Assembly (NCBI GenBank): GCA_012514255.1
Contig: JAAZAP010000183.1
Span: forward strand, 1-38,321
DNA: 38,321 bases
Origin: Bacteroidales bacterium
GTDB taxonomy: Bacteria > Bacteroidota > Bacteroidia > Bacteroidales > VadinHA17
Direction: 5' to 3'
The notes beneath the pieces are model-generated. The model did no database searches, was not told the origin of the DNA, and worked only from the letters and a program-made list of their open reading frames with translations. Positions 24,774 to 33,306 of the stretch are shown here, piece after piece. The translations under genes and the position numbers were made by a program. Each line of letters opens with the position of its first letter. Position 1 is the stretch's first letter.

Positions 24774-26408
24774 ATGAGAACTGCGCTCCTTTTTCTGACC
24801 ATCTTCCTTACGGCTTCACAATGCGGAGATAAAAACATTTCAGATACCGGTCTGGTTATAGGTGAACCCGAAGCTGTGTTCAGTATAGAACCAATTTTTG
24901 CCGGCCGCGAGAATAATGACCTGGTAAAACTTATGTTTACGGTCAAGGGCGGGGGCGAGTCTGTCTCACTGCAGAGTATCGGAATTTCCTTCTCGGATGA
25001 TAGTGACACTGATGCATTGTCGGCACTGACTGCATGGTACACAGGCGTGGTCCCCGGAGTGCCGCAGAGAACAAAGCTTGCAACAGTGGCAGCACCCGCA
25101 TCCTTTGTACTTTTTGAATTCGATCTGCCCGTGGCTGATGGCAGGCATACCTTCGTGCTTGACTTCAGCGCTGAAGCTGAAGCTGACCCTGCAGCAAGAA
25201 TGAAGATATCTTCGGTGTCATTTGTATTCAGTAACGGATCCTCCGTGCAGTACAAGGCCAGTAATGATGATCCGGTGCTGCGGCTCGGGAAAATTGTACG
25301 CGCTGCCGGGCAGGATGGGGCGGACACCTACAGGATACCGGGGATGGTTACAACGAACGAGGGAACGCTGATAGCTGTCTATGATATAAGGTACAATAAC
25401 AGCAAGGACCTGCAGGAAGATATTGACATAGGTATGAGCCGGAGCACTGACGGCGGACGGACATGGGAGCCTATGAAGGTGATAATGGATATGGGAGAAT
25501 ATGGCGGATTGCCTCAGAACCTTAACGGCATTGGCGATCCAAGCATCCTGTATGATCATACTACCGGCACCCTGTGGGTGGCTGCCCTATGTATGAGCGG
25601 ATCAACTCCTGACAAGATGCTCTGGTGGGCTTCGCAGCCCGGCATGACGCCACAGGAAACCGGCCAGTTCATCCTCGTTAACAGCACTGATGACGGGCTT
25701 ACATGGTCTGAGCCGATCAACATAACAGAGCAGATCAAGGATCCGGCCTGGCAGCTGCTCCTGCAGGGACCAGGCCGGGGCATAACAATGGGTGACGGTA
25801 CTCTCGTATTCCCGGCACAGTTCAAAGCTGACATTGGAGTAAAGGCCCTGGACGGGGGGCAGTACACCTGCCACTCGACAGTAGTCTACAGTCAGGATGG
25901 CGGAAATTCATGGAAGATAGGCACCGGTGCAAAATCAAATACGACAGAGGCACAGGTTGTGCAACTCCCTGATGGTTCTCTTATGCTGAATATGCGCGAT
26001 GACAGAAACAGGAGCGATAAAAGTGATACGAACGGCAGGGCTGTAGCCGTAACCAGTGACCTGGGAAAAACCTGGACCGTTCATCCTTCCTCAAATTCGG
26101 CCCTCCCGGAACCGAACTGCATGGCCAGCCTGATCTCCGCGCAGATCAAAATCGGAGGAGTGGAGAAAGATGTTCTCTTCTTTTCCAATCCTAATGACAG
26201 GAACAGCAGGATCAAAATGACAATCAAGGCGAGCAGTGACCAGGGACTGACGTGGCCGGAGGAAAACCAGGTAGAACTGTTCGCTCCTTCCGGTTACGGC
26301 TATTCATGCATGACTATGGTTGACGAATACCACGTAGGGATTCTCTATGAGGGAGTTAAGGAACTCTATTTTCAAAAAATACATGTTGTTGATTTTTTCG
26401 GTGACTAA
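24774..26408 (+). CDS. nanH: Exo-alpha-sialidase (GH33)
   Basis: A 544-residue exported enzyme that cuts terminal sialic acids from glycans. It starts with a signal sequence ending SQC (C17), perhaps a lipoprotein though the lipobox is poor. Residues ~30-165 form a beta-sandwich domain of the Bacteroides type. The catalytic six-bladed propeller follows: YRIPGM with the Arg of the RIP motif (R187), VYDIRYN with the acid/base Asp (D204), Asp-boxes near 224-231, 304-311, 373-380, 427-434 and 487-494, TEAQ (E392) and LNMRDDRN (R408), and GYGYSCMTM with the nucleophile Tyr region (~508-510). It lies just behind the terminator and 21 bases before the GH20 gene. Confidence 0.95.
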   Translation: MRTALLFLTIFLTASQCGDKNISDTGLVIGEPEAVFSIEPIFAGRENNDLVKLMFTVKGGGESVSLQSIGISFSDDSDTDALSALTAWYTGVVPGVPQRTKLATVAAPASFVLFEFDLPVADGRHTFVLDFSAEAEADPAARMKISSVSFVFSNGSSVQYKASNDDPVLRLGKIVRAAGQDGADTYRIPGMVTTNEGTLIAVYDIRYNNSKDLQEDIDIGMSRSTDGGRTWEPMKVIMDMGEYGGLPQNLNGIGDPSILYDHTTGTLWVAALCMSGSTPDKMLWWASQPGMTPQETGQFILVNSTDDGLTWSEPINITEQIKDPAWQLLLQGPGRGITMGDGTLVFPAQFKADIGVKALDGGQYTCHSTVVYSQDGGNSWKIGTGAKSNTTEAQVVQLPDGSLMLNMRDDRNRSDKSDTNGRAVAVTSDLGKTWTVHPSSNSALPEPNCMASLISAQIKIGGVEKDVLFFSNPNDRNSRIKMTIKASSDQGLTWPEENQVELFAPSGYGYSCMTMVDEYHVGILYEGVKELYFQKIHVVDFFGD

Positions 26409-26429
26409 TAAGCAACCTTCCTCGCCTTT

Positions 26430-28400
26430 ATGAACCTGCAAGTCAAAAAATGCATCCTCCTGGTCTTTTTCTTCCTGGCAACAGGAGGGATCATTATTGC
26501 AGGTCTGGTACCGGAAGTCCCTTCCCTTTTACCCGCACCTAAGATTGTCAACTGGACAATTGAAAAGTTCAGAGTCAGTCCGGTTGGCTTGTCAGATGAT
26601 CCAAGGATCAGGAAGATTGTTGTTGCGGCTATTGAAGATGCCCGCCTGAACATGAATGAGGCTTATCGGATCATAATACGGACTGATTCGGTTTTGATAT
26701 TTGCGACCGGAGCGGAAGGATTCTTTAGGGCTGATGCAACATTGAAACAGCTTGCCGGACAAGACTCGGACGGAGATTGTATTCATGGGTGTACAATCAC
26801 TGACTGGCCGGCTTTCAGGATAAGGGGCTTCATGCATGACTGCGGCAGGAGTTTCATTCCCATCAGCGAACTGAAACGTGAGGTTGAGATACTTTCATCA
26901 TTCAAGATAAACACATTTCACTGGCATCTGACGGAAGACCTGGCATGGCGGCTTGCAAGTGATATTATGCCGGTAATGACAAGCCCCGGTGTGACCCTTA
27001 GGGACAGCCATGGGTATTACACCAGGGAAGAGGTGAAGGATTTCGTCAGGTTCTGCAAGGATCATTTTGTTGAGGTTATCCCGGAGATTGATATGCCTGG
27101 GCACAGCGCCGCATTCACCAGGGCTACCGGGTTTGCCATGCAGTCAGTGGAGGGTAAAAAAATAGTGACGGAGTTACTCCGTGAGGCTTGCCGGCTCTTT
27201 GAAGGCAATTATTTCCATATCGGTACGGATGAAGTCAATATTACCAGCCAGGATTTTGTTACTGAAATGATGACTGTTGTGCGTGAGTGCGGCAAGGAGG
27301 TGATAGGCTGGCTCCCCGGGGCAGCCATGGATCAAAAAGCAATCCGTCAGTTATGGGCTGACGTCTCCCTGCCTCATAACACAACAGTGATAGATTCCAG
27401 GTACCGGTACCTGAATCATACCGACTATTACTCCGACCTGTTTTCGATATATAACTCAAGGATGTGTGACTCTGATCAGGGTTCTGACTTCCTTGCCGGA
27501 GGGATATGCTGCATATGGAATGACAGGAAACCGGCATCTGTTGAGGATATTCTCGTTTCCAATGCATTTTACCCGACGATGCTGGCATTTGCCGAAAGGT
27601 CATGGGCAGGAGGCGGTTATGATATCAAATCAAGAGGTGTACGGATGGGTACGCCCGGAGACCCCGCCTTCGAGAGGTTCAGTGATTTCGAGGGAAGAAT
27701 GATGGCATTAAAGGATATCTTCCTGAATGATGTGCCATTCCCGTACCTTCCGCAGACAGGCATCCGGTGGAAGATCAGCAGCCAGTATCCCAATGAGGGC
27801 AACCTGGACTTTTCTGCTCCCTTTGAGAAGAGTCTTATGGCTGATCCGGGTAACATTTCATCAACAGATGTCAGGTTCACACCCGCAGCAGGGGCTGCTG
27901 TTTACCTAAGGCATACATGGGGGGAAAAGGTTCCTGCCTTTTACACTGATCCCAGACCTGACCGGACGGCATATGCATATACCTGGATATACAGCCCTGC
28001 GGACCAGGAGGCAGGACTCCATTTCAGCACGCACAACTACGGCAGGTCTGAACCGGACATGGCTCCTCCTGTGGGTGAGTGGGATTATAAGCGAAGCAGA
28101 GTATGGCTCAACGGGGAGCTGGTTCCTCCACCGGCATGGGATAACAATGGTGTTAAGCCTGACCACGAGACTCCATATGCCAACGAGAATTTGTGGAGCC
28201 GGCCACCTGTCGGTATCAGTCTCAGAAAGGGCTGGAACAGCCTTGTGATAAAACTGCCTGTCGGCAGGTTCTCAACCACGGAGACGAGACTGGTTAAGTG
28301 GATGTTTACAGCTATGATCGTCACACCGGACGCCACCGGGCTGCCTGAAGGGATTATCTATTTACCCGATAAAATACACTCATTAAACTACGATTATTGA
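26430..28400 (+). CDS. Beta-N-acetylhexosaminidase (GH20)
   Basis: A 656-residue exported glycosidase removing terminal beta-linked GlcNAc or GalNAc. It has an N-terminal hydrophobic segment (residues ~8-26), a GH20b-type alpha/beta domain (to ~125), then the TIM barrel: FRIRGFMHDCGRSFIP, INTFHWHLTEDLAWRL, EVIPEIDMPGHSAAF and the catalytic Asp-Glu pair in HIGTDEVN (D267, E268). A ~200-residue C-terminal beta-rich region (from ~450, with YTWIYSPADQEAGLHFSTHNYG) may be a carbohydrate-binding or PA14-like domain. The DCGRSF sequence after RGFMH deviates slightly from the common D-x-x-R pattern but keeps D137 and R140. It would act after the sialidase has exposed hexosamines. Confidence 0.93.
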   Translation: MNLQVKKCILLVFFFLATGGIIIAGLVPEVPSLLPAPKIVNWTIEKFRVSPVGLSDDPRIRKIVVAAIEDARLNMNEAYRIIIRTDSVLIFATGAEGFFRADATLKQLAGQDSDGDCIHGCTITDWPAFRIRGFMHDCGRSFIPISELKREVEILSSFKINTFHWHLTEDLAWRLASDIMPVMTSPGVTLRDSHGYYTREEVKDFVRFCKDHFVEVIPEIDMPGHSAAFTRATGFAMQSVEGKKIVTELLREACRLFEGNYFHIGTDEVNITSQDFVTEMMTVVRECGKEVIGWLPGAAMDQKAIRQLWADVSLPHNTTVIDSRYRYLNHTDYYSDLFSIYNSRMCDSDQGSDFLAGGICCIWNDRKPASVEDILVSNAFYPTMLAFAERSWAGGGYDIKSRGVRMGTPGDPAFERFSDFEGRMMALKDIFLNDVPFPYLPQTGIRWKISSQYPNEGNLDFSAPFEKSLMADPGNISSTDVRFTPAAGAAVYLRHTWGEKVPAFYTDPRPDRTAYAYTWIYSPADQEAGLHFSTHNYGRSEPDMAPPVGEWDYKRSRVWLNGELVPPPAWDNNGVKPDHETPYANENLWSRPPVGISLRKGWNSLVIKLPVGRFSTTETRLVKWMFTAMIVTPDATGLPEGIIYLPDKIHSLNYDY

Positions 28401-28419
28401 TTAATTAGCACGCGATAAT

Positions 28420-29343
28420 ATGAATATTCAGAAGATTTCAGGCCTCATTGCCGCACCATTCACCCCCATGTATCCGGACGGGGAGATCAATTCCGGAATT
28501 ATTGAAAAATACCATAAACTGCTTGTTTCAAACGGTGTGGTAGGCGCTTTCATAAACGGCTCATCAGGCGAAGGTGTCTCAACCACCAACCATGAGAAGC
28601 TGGTTGTTGCCGAAGCCTGGGCAAAAGCCTCTTCCGGGAGCAGCCTCAAGGTCATCAGCCACCTGGGAGGAACATGCTACAAGGATTGCATGGAACTAGC
28701 CAGGGAGTCGGAAAGGATGGGACTATATGCGGTGGCAGTGACATCCCCCTCGTACTTCAAGCCGACAAATGTGAAGATGCTTGCGGAGTTCTTCATCAGG
28801 GTGGCGGAATCAGTTCCTGATACACCCGTTTATTACTATCATATCCCGGTTCTGACTGGCGGATTTTTCAACATGATCGACTTCGTCAGGGAGGTAACGC
28901 CGCGTGTACCAAACTTTGCCGGTATCAAATACACTCATGAAGACTTCATGGATTTCCTTAGTTGCCTGAATTATGACAACGGCAGGTTTGACATGCTATG
29001 GGGACGTGATGAAAACTTCCTTTCGGCACTGGTCCTTGGAGCAAGGGGAGCAGTGGGAAGTACATACAACTATGCAGCACCCCTGTATCACCGCCTGATT
29101 GATGCCTTTGACCACAATGACCAGGTTACCGCCAGGGCAATGCAGCAGAAATCGATTGATATGATCACGCTTCTGGGAAAGTACGGCGGCATCGCCACCG
29201 GCAAAACCTATATGAGATACATCGGTCTCGACTGCGGTGAGTTCAGGCTCCCTGTGAGAAATATGAGCAAAAGTGATTACGAATCTTTCGTAACCGATGT
29301 GAAGAGCCTTGGAATGGATGATCTGTTCTCAAAGATCTCATAA
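28420..29343 (+). CDS. nanA: N-acetylneuraminate lyase NanA
   Basis: A cytoplasmic class I aldolase splitting N-acetylneuraminate into N-acetylmannosamine and pyruvate. The 307-residue protein has the DHDPS/NAL fold: NGSSGEG (residues 46-52, carboxylate binding), the tyrosine in PVYYYHIPVLTG (138-140), the Schiff-base lysine K170 in AGIKYTHEDF, and RDENFLSALVLGARGAVGSTYN. The lysine spacing from the tyrosine agrees with the E. coli enzyme. It begins 20 bases after the GH20 gene and is followed by nanM after three bases. Confidence 0.96.
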   Translation: MNIQKISGLIAAPFTPMYPDGEINSGIIEKYHKLLVSNGVVGAFINGSSGEGVSTTNHEKLVVAEAWAKASSGSSLKVISHLGGTCYKDCMELARESERMGLYAVAVTSPSYFKPTNVKMLAEFFIRVAESVPDTPVYYYHIPVLTGGFFNMIDFVREVTPRVPNFAGIKYTHEDFMDFLSCLNYDNGRFDMLWGRDENFLSALVLGARGAVGSTYNYAAPLYHRLIDAFDHNDQVTARAMQQKSIDMITLLGKYGGIATGKTYMRYIGLDCGEFRLPVRNMSKSDYESFVTDVKSLGMDDLFSKIS

Positions 29344-29346
29344 ACA

Positions 29347-30525
29347 GTGACGAGATATTTAATTGCATATTCAGCAGCAGCACTGGCCCTGTCCATCCTG
29401 CTAACCTTTAACTCCTGTAAAAGAATGAACCCAGAATGGACAGATCTTGTCCCCCTTCCGCCCCTGGCGCCCGGCACTGATCAGCCAGGTGTTGCCGGCC
29501 CGTTTGCCGGAATACACGGCAGCATCCTCATTGTTGCCGGCGGCGCCAATTTCCCTGATACCATGCCATGGCACGGAGCGACGAAACAGTATCATGATGA
29601 CATATATCTTTTACATCTTCCTGAGGCAACGGGGGAATGGAAAGTGCTGACCGGCGCTGATGGCCTGGCAACACCCGTCGCCTATGGTGCTGCAGCTTCG
29701 GTAGATGCCGGTTTGGTATGCATGGGAGGAGAGACAGAGAACGGCATGACGGATGAGGTCTTCATTATCTCGGTGGCAGGAGGGAAGCCACTGAAAACTC
29801 CGTTGCCATCATTACCGGCTCCCCTCTCCGGGGCGGCGGCAGCAGCAGCCGGATCGGTGGTTTACATAGCTGGCGGCATGACCCCATACGGTTCATCGCA
29901 AGCAGTGTGGAGACTGGATACTGAAGATGTCGGATCAGGCTGGCAACGGCTGGCTGATCTGCCCCTACCCCTGATCAACAGCGTAATGGTATCTCAGGGA
30001 GAAGGGGAGCATCTTGCTCTCTGGATGCTCGGCGGCCGTACAAGAGCTGAGAACGATGATATGTCACAGATCAGATCGGAGATCTTCAGGTACTCGGCTG
30101 CAGATAACAGCTGGAGCCTTCAGGGCGATCTGAACAACGGAAAGGAGAAACTGCCCCTGGCAGCCGGGACGGGAGCAGCAGTGAACGGGAGGTTTATTGC
30201 GCTCTTTGGCGGCAATGACGGCTCAGTCTTCAACAGGGTGGAAGCTGTTCTCTCGGAGATGGCTAGGGAATCAGACCTGGCACGGCACGCCGAACTGAGA
30301 AAAGAGTATATATCGCTGCAGGAGAGCCATCCCGGCTTTTCTTCAGTTGTTGTTCTGCTTGACACCGAAACCGGCCGGTGCATGACTGCCGGAACGATAC
30401 CGGGCCCGGCACAGGTGACAACTATGGCAGTTGAGACACAATGGGGGATAATTATTCCCTCAGGTGAGATAAAGCCCGGCATTCGTACAACTGCGGTGAG
30501 AATGGCAAATTTCAGCATGGATTAG
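29347..30525 (+). CDS. nanM: N-acetylneuraminate epimerase/mutarotase NanM (Kelch propeller)
   Basis: A 392-residue exported Kelch-type propeller that converts alpha- to beta-N-acetylneuraminate, speeding use of sialic acid released by sialidases. It starts with GTG at 29347, three bases after nanA; no ATG is available at the right place. The signal peptide ends TFNSC (C23), possibly lipid-modified. Kelch motifs with paired glycines include LIVAGGANFPDTMPWHG, GLVCMGGETENGMTDEVF, VVYIAGGMTPYGSSQAVWRLD, LWMLGGRTR and FIALFGGNDGSVFN. The GGANFP sequence is typical of NanM. It abuts the next gene directly (TAG then ATG). Confidence 0.9.
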   Translation: MTRYLIAYSAAALALSILLTFNSCKRMNPEWTDLVPLPPLAPGTDQPGVAGPFAGIHGSILIVAGGANFPDTMPWHGATKQYHDDIYLLHLPEATGEWKVLTGADGLATPVAYGAAASVDAGLVCMGGETENGMTDEVFIISVAGGKPLKTPLPSLPAPLSGAAAAAAGSVVYIAGGMTPYGSSQAVWRLDTEDVGSGWQRLADLPLPLINSVMVSQGEGEHLALWMLGGRTRAENDDMSQIRSEIFRYSAADNSWSLQGDLNNGKEKLPLAAGTGAAVNGRFIALFGGNDGSVFNRVEAVLSEMARESDLARHAELRKEYISLQESHPGFSSVVVLLDTETGRCMTAGTIPGPAQVTTMAVETQWGIIIPSGEIKPGIRTTAVRMANFSMD

Positions 30526-31710
30526 ATGAAGGAAACAGATTTTCATACAATTGCCGAACGATACAGTAAGGCCCTGATACATGATGTCATTCCCTTCTGG
30601 ATGAAACATTCACCTGACCGTGAGCATGGTGGATTCTTCACCTGTCTTGACCGGCAGGGAAGGGTATATGATACTGACAAGTTCGTATGGCTCCAGGGAA
30701 GGGAGACATGGATGTTCAGTCACCTGTACAATAATGTAGAGAAACGCCAGGAATGGCTGGTCACGGCACTGTCCGGGGCTGCTTTCCTGGAAAAATATGG
30801 CTATGACCACGAGGGTAATTTTTACTTTTCACTCAACCGGCAGGGACAACCACTGGTGCAACCCTACAATATCTTTTCCGATTGCTTTGCGGCAATGGCC
30901 TTCGGCGAGCTCTTTTCTGCCACAGGCAATACACGCCATGGTGAGCTGGCACTGAGGACATTCAAAAATATACTACGAAGGGCAGATAATCCGAAAGGAC
31001 AATGGTCAAAGAGCTACCAGGGAACGCGGCCCCTGATAGGTTTCTCACTGCCGATGATCCTGAGCAATCTCTCTTTGCTGCTGGAGCATCTGCTCGACAG
31101 GGAGACGGTTGACAGGATTGTGGAGGATTGTATCCATGAGGTAATGGATATTTTCTACAATGACGAGTATGGCTTTATCCTTGAAAACGTTGCCCCTGAC
31201 GGATCTTTCTCTGACAGTTTTGAGGGCAGGCTGCTTAATCCGGGTCACGCTATCGAGGCAATGTGGTTCATAATGGACCTGGCACAAAGGAGAAACGACC
31301 GGCAGCTTACAGCAAGGGCTGTTGATGTGACACTGCGGACTATTGAAAAGGGGTGGGACGAGCAATTCGGTGGAATCTTCTATTTCCTTGATGTGAAAGG
31401 CTATCCTCCGCAGCAACTGGAGTGGGATCAGAAGCTCTGGTGGGTGCATATTGAGACACTTATTTCGCTTGCAAAGGGATACAGGCTCACCGGTGACCAT
31501 AGGTGCCTTGAATGGTTTGAGAAGGTGGACAGTTATACCTGGAACCATTTCCCTGATCCGGAATTTGGTGAGTGGTATGGCTATCTGAACCGCAGGGGAG
31601 AGGTACTGCTGCCACTCAAGGGCGGGAAGTGGAAGGGGTGTTTTCATGTGCCCAGGGGATTGCTCCAGATATGGAGAACCCTGGATGAGACAGAACCGAA
31701 CAGAATCTGA
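30526..31710 (+). CDS. N-acylglucosamine 2-epimerase (AGE/RnBP family, NanE-type)
   Basis: A 394-residue (alpha/alpha)6-barrel epimerase that interconverts N-acetylmannosamine and N-acetylglucosamine without phosphorylation. Visible motifs: HDVIPFWMKHSPDREHGGFFTCLDRQG, KFVWLQGRETWMFSHLYN, LLNPGHAIEAMWFIMDLA with the catalytic-type His, WDQKLWWVHIETLISLA and the closing GGKWKGCFHVPRGL. In Bacteroides fragilis this type of epimerase replaces the ManNAc kinase/ManNAc-6-P epimerase route, so ManNAc becomes GlcNAc and is then phosphorylated by a kinase that is not in this window. It is directly behind nanM and four bases ahead of the transporter. Confidence 0.93.
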   Translation: MKETDFHTIAERYSKALIHDVIPFWMKHSPDREHGGFFTCLDRQGRVYDTDKFVWLQGRETWMFSHLYNNVEKRQEWLVTALSGAAFLEKYGYDHEGNFYFSLNRQGQPLVQPYNIFSDCFAAMAFGELFSATGNTRHGELALRTFKNILRRADNPKGQWSKSYQGTRPLIGFSLPMILSNLSLLLEHLLDRETVDRIVEDCIHEVMDIFYNDEYGFILENVAPDGSFSDSFEGRLLNPGHAIEAMWFIMDLAQRRNDRQLTARAVDVTLRTIEKGWDEQFGGIFYFLDVKGYPPQQLEWDQKLWWVHIETLISLAKGYRLTGDHRCLEWFEKVDSYTWNHFPDPEFGEWYGYLNRRGEVLLPLKGGKWKGCFHVPRGLLQIWRTLDETEPNRI

Positions 31711-31713
31711 CAT

Positions 31714-32967
31714 ATGAAACAGACTATTGCTGAGAAAAGATACGCATGGCTGGTCGTTGCTCTCCTGTGGGTGGTTGCACTGCTTAATTACATGGACCGG
31801 CAGATGCTCTCCACAATGAAGAGTGCAATGATGGTTGATATCATTGAGCTTGAAAAAGCAGAGAACTTTGGCAGGCTGATGGCCATATTCCTGTGGATAT
31901 ACGGGTTGATGAGCCCTGTGGCAGGCATCATAGGTGACCGTCTGAACCGCAAGTGGCTGATTGTGGGAAGCCTCTTCGTATGGTCAGGGGTCACCTTCGG
32001 AATGGGCTATACTCACGACTATAATGTTCTCTATGCCCTTCGCGCAATCATGGGGGTAAGTGAGGCATTGTATATTCCTGCCGGACTGTCGCTGATTGCA
32101 GATTATCATCAGGGGTCAACACGTTCACTGGCGGTTGGAATACATATGACAGGACTCTATATGGGGCAAGCCCTGGGTGGCTTCGGAGCCACCATTGCTG
32201 ACAGCCTGTCATGGCAGAAAACATTTCACTACTTCGGTATAGTGGGCATAATATACAGCCTCGTGTTGATTTTGCTGCTCCGCGAATACAAATACAGGGA
32301 AAAGGTGAAGAAGACCGAATCGGGAGTATCAGGAGTGAAATCGGTTGTGACAGGACTTACCCATCTGCTTGGTATGATGAGTTTCTGGATGATACTCTTT
32401 TATTTTGCCGTGCCGAGCATTCCGGGATGGGCAATTAAGAACTGGATCCCAACTCTCTTCTCATCAAGCCTCGGCATAGAGATGCCGGTTGCAGGACCAA
32501 TGTCCACAATTACAATTGCATTCTCCTCACTTGTCGGAGTAATCTTCGGAGGTATACTCTCTGACAGATGGATACTGGAGAATCTTCGCGGCCGGATATA
32601 TACAGGTGCCATAGGACTGTCACTCACCATCCCGTCTCTTCTTCTGATCGGCTTTGGGCACAGTTATCTTTCCATTGTGGGGGGTGCGGTGATCTTTGGG
32701 ATCGGCTACGGTATGTTTGATGCCAACAACATGCCCATCCTTTGCCAGTTTGTGACACCGCGCCTGAGGGCAACAGGGTACGGGCTGATGAACATGACCG
32801 GTGTGTTTGCCGGCGCATTCATAACCCGGTGGCTCGGCCGGTCAATGGATTCCGGTAACCTGGCACGTGACATGGCCCTGCTGGCCATCCCTGTCCTCCT
32901 TGCAGTCAGCCTGCAATTGCTGGTGCTGAAACCTTCATCTGCAGACATGACCTCAGAACAGCAATAA
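31714..32967 (+). CDS. MFS transporter, candidate sialic acid permease (NanT-like)
   Basis: A 417-residue inner-membrane carrier with 12 predicted helices. The first helix ends LLNYMDRQMLSTMKSAM, typical of the anion:cation symporter/sialate-hexuronate branch. The loop 2-3 motif is GDRLNRKWLIVGS. The central cytoplasmic loop (residues ~190-210, EYKYREKVKKTESG) is basic. It is last in the nan run, so import of free N-acetylneuraminate across the inner membrane is the likely role, by context. Hexuronates or ManNAc are alternatives. No terminator with a clear stem and T-run was seen after it. Confidence 0.9.
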   Translation: MKQTIAEKRYAWLVVALLWVVALLNYMDRQMLSTMKSAMMVDIIELEKAENFGRLMAIFLWIYGLMSPVAGIIGDRLNRKWLIVGSLFVWSGVTFGMGYTHDYNVLYALRAIMGVSEALYIPAGLSLIADYHQGSTRSLAVGIHMTGLYMGQALGGFGATIADSLSWQKTFHYFGIVGIIYSLVLILLLREYKYREKVKKTESGVSGVKSVVTGLTHLLGMMSFWMILFYFAVPSIPGWAIKNWIPTLFSSSLGIEMPVAGPMSTITIAFSSLVGVIFGGILSDRWILENLRGRIYTGAIGLSLTIPSLLLIGFGHSYLSIVGGAVIFGIGYGMFDANNMPILCQFVTPRLRATGYGLMNMTGVFAGAFITRWLGRSMDSGNLARDMALLAIPVLLAVSLQLLVLKPSSADMTSEQQ

Positions 32968-33206
32968 AAAAAGGTTGATAACAGGGTGCCGACACCGTGC
33001 CTTTGTGACAGGTCTCTTTCTCATTAAGGTGTAACCCTGACTCTTCATCCTCAGCTATCCGCGGATTAATTCTGCAGCAACGATCCTGAGAGTGATACTT
33101 ATTATTATTCTACCTTACATAGTTGCCGGCATTTTCTTTATGATGAGCCATCGCCTCAGAAAAGGCACTAATAAGATTTTAAATAAACAGCAGTAATACA
33201 GCTATA
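32968..33206. other. Intergenic stretch between the transporter and the blaI promoter
   Basis: This gap holds no full-size gene. It has an A-run just after the transporter stop, a weak 4-bp hairpin (GGTG-CCGA-CACC near 32984-32995) that is not a convincing terminator, and the possible small membrane peptide listed separately at 33092-33196. The DNA becomes AT-rich towards the repressor promoter. Confidence 0.5.
33092..33196 (+). CDS. Possible 34-residue single-pass membrane peptide
   Basis: Starting at GTG 33092, the frame encodes 34 residues: a hydrophobic stretch of about 17 residues (ILIIILPYIVAGIFFMM), then a basic tail (SHRLRKGTNK and ILNKQQ) before TAA at 33194-33196. The profile, one helix with positive charge after it, is what small membrane proteins look like. 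The preceding bases CCTGAGA give a weak purine-rich site. The frame is open back to 33044 but without an ATG. AT-rich DNA can mimic this by chance, and the start codon is not ATG, so this is a candidate only. It ends 11 bases before the first TAnnTTTG box of the next unit. Confidence 0.3.
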   Translation: MILIIILPYIVAGIFFMMSHRLRKGTNKILNKQQ

Positions 33207-33214
33207 TACATTTG
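33207..33214 (+). promoter_or_regulatory. Second TAnnTTTG box upstream of blaI
   Basis: TACATTTG, identical to the box at 33274-33281, and it is followed after one base by the upstream dyad (33216-33231). No TTG is seen at the right distance before it, so it may be a secondary promoter or a chance match. Confidence 0.3.
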
Positions 33215-33215
33215 G

Positions 33216-33231
33216 GACTAAAAAAATAGTC
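33216..33231. promoter_or_regulatory. Upstream dyad GACTA-N6-TAGTC (candidate BlaI-type operator 1)
   Basis: GACTAAAAAAATAGTC has perfect 5-bp arms with a 6-base spacer. Arms and spacing are identical to the dyad at 33257-33272; the two centres are 41 bases apart, close to four turns of the helix. Confidence 0.55.
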
Positions 33232-33250
33232 AAAAAAGTTGTAAAAATAG

Positions 33251-33281
33251 TTGCATGACTAAGAAATTAGTCATACATTTG
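33251..33281 (+). promoter_or_regulatory. Bacteroidota-type promoter for the blaI-M56 unit
   Basis: TTG (33251-33253), 20 bases, then TACATTTG (33274-33281). The leader to the ATG at 33307 is about 20 bases. The second dyad fills the space between the two boxes, which is the classic place for a repressor site. Confidence 0.6.
33256..33273. promoter_or_regulatory. Promoter dyad TGACTAA-N4-TTAGTCA (candidate BlaI-type operator 2)
   Basis: TGACTAAGAAATTAGTCA is a perfect dyad with 7-bp arms. Its inner part is GACTA-N6-TAGTC, as in operator 1. It lies exactly between the -33 and -7 boxes, so a bound repressor would exclude RNA polymerase. Known staphylococcal bla/mec operators share ACTA/TAGT half-site elements. 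Confidence 0.65.
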
Positions 33282-33306
33282 CATTGAAGGATTGACAGAA
33301 GCAATT

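Noticed and set aside
31045..31713. 222-residue minus-strand frame opposite the N-acylglucosamine 2-epimerase
   Set aside because: It is antisense to a gene with strong family motifs, and its product has no domain pattern.
10303..33000. Horizontal transfer of the carotenoid and nan blocks as one island
   Set aside because: I see no integrase, transposase, tRNA or flanking direct repeat, and codon use looks even by eye.
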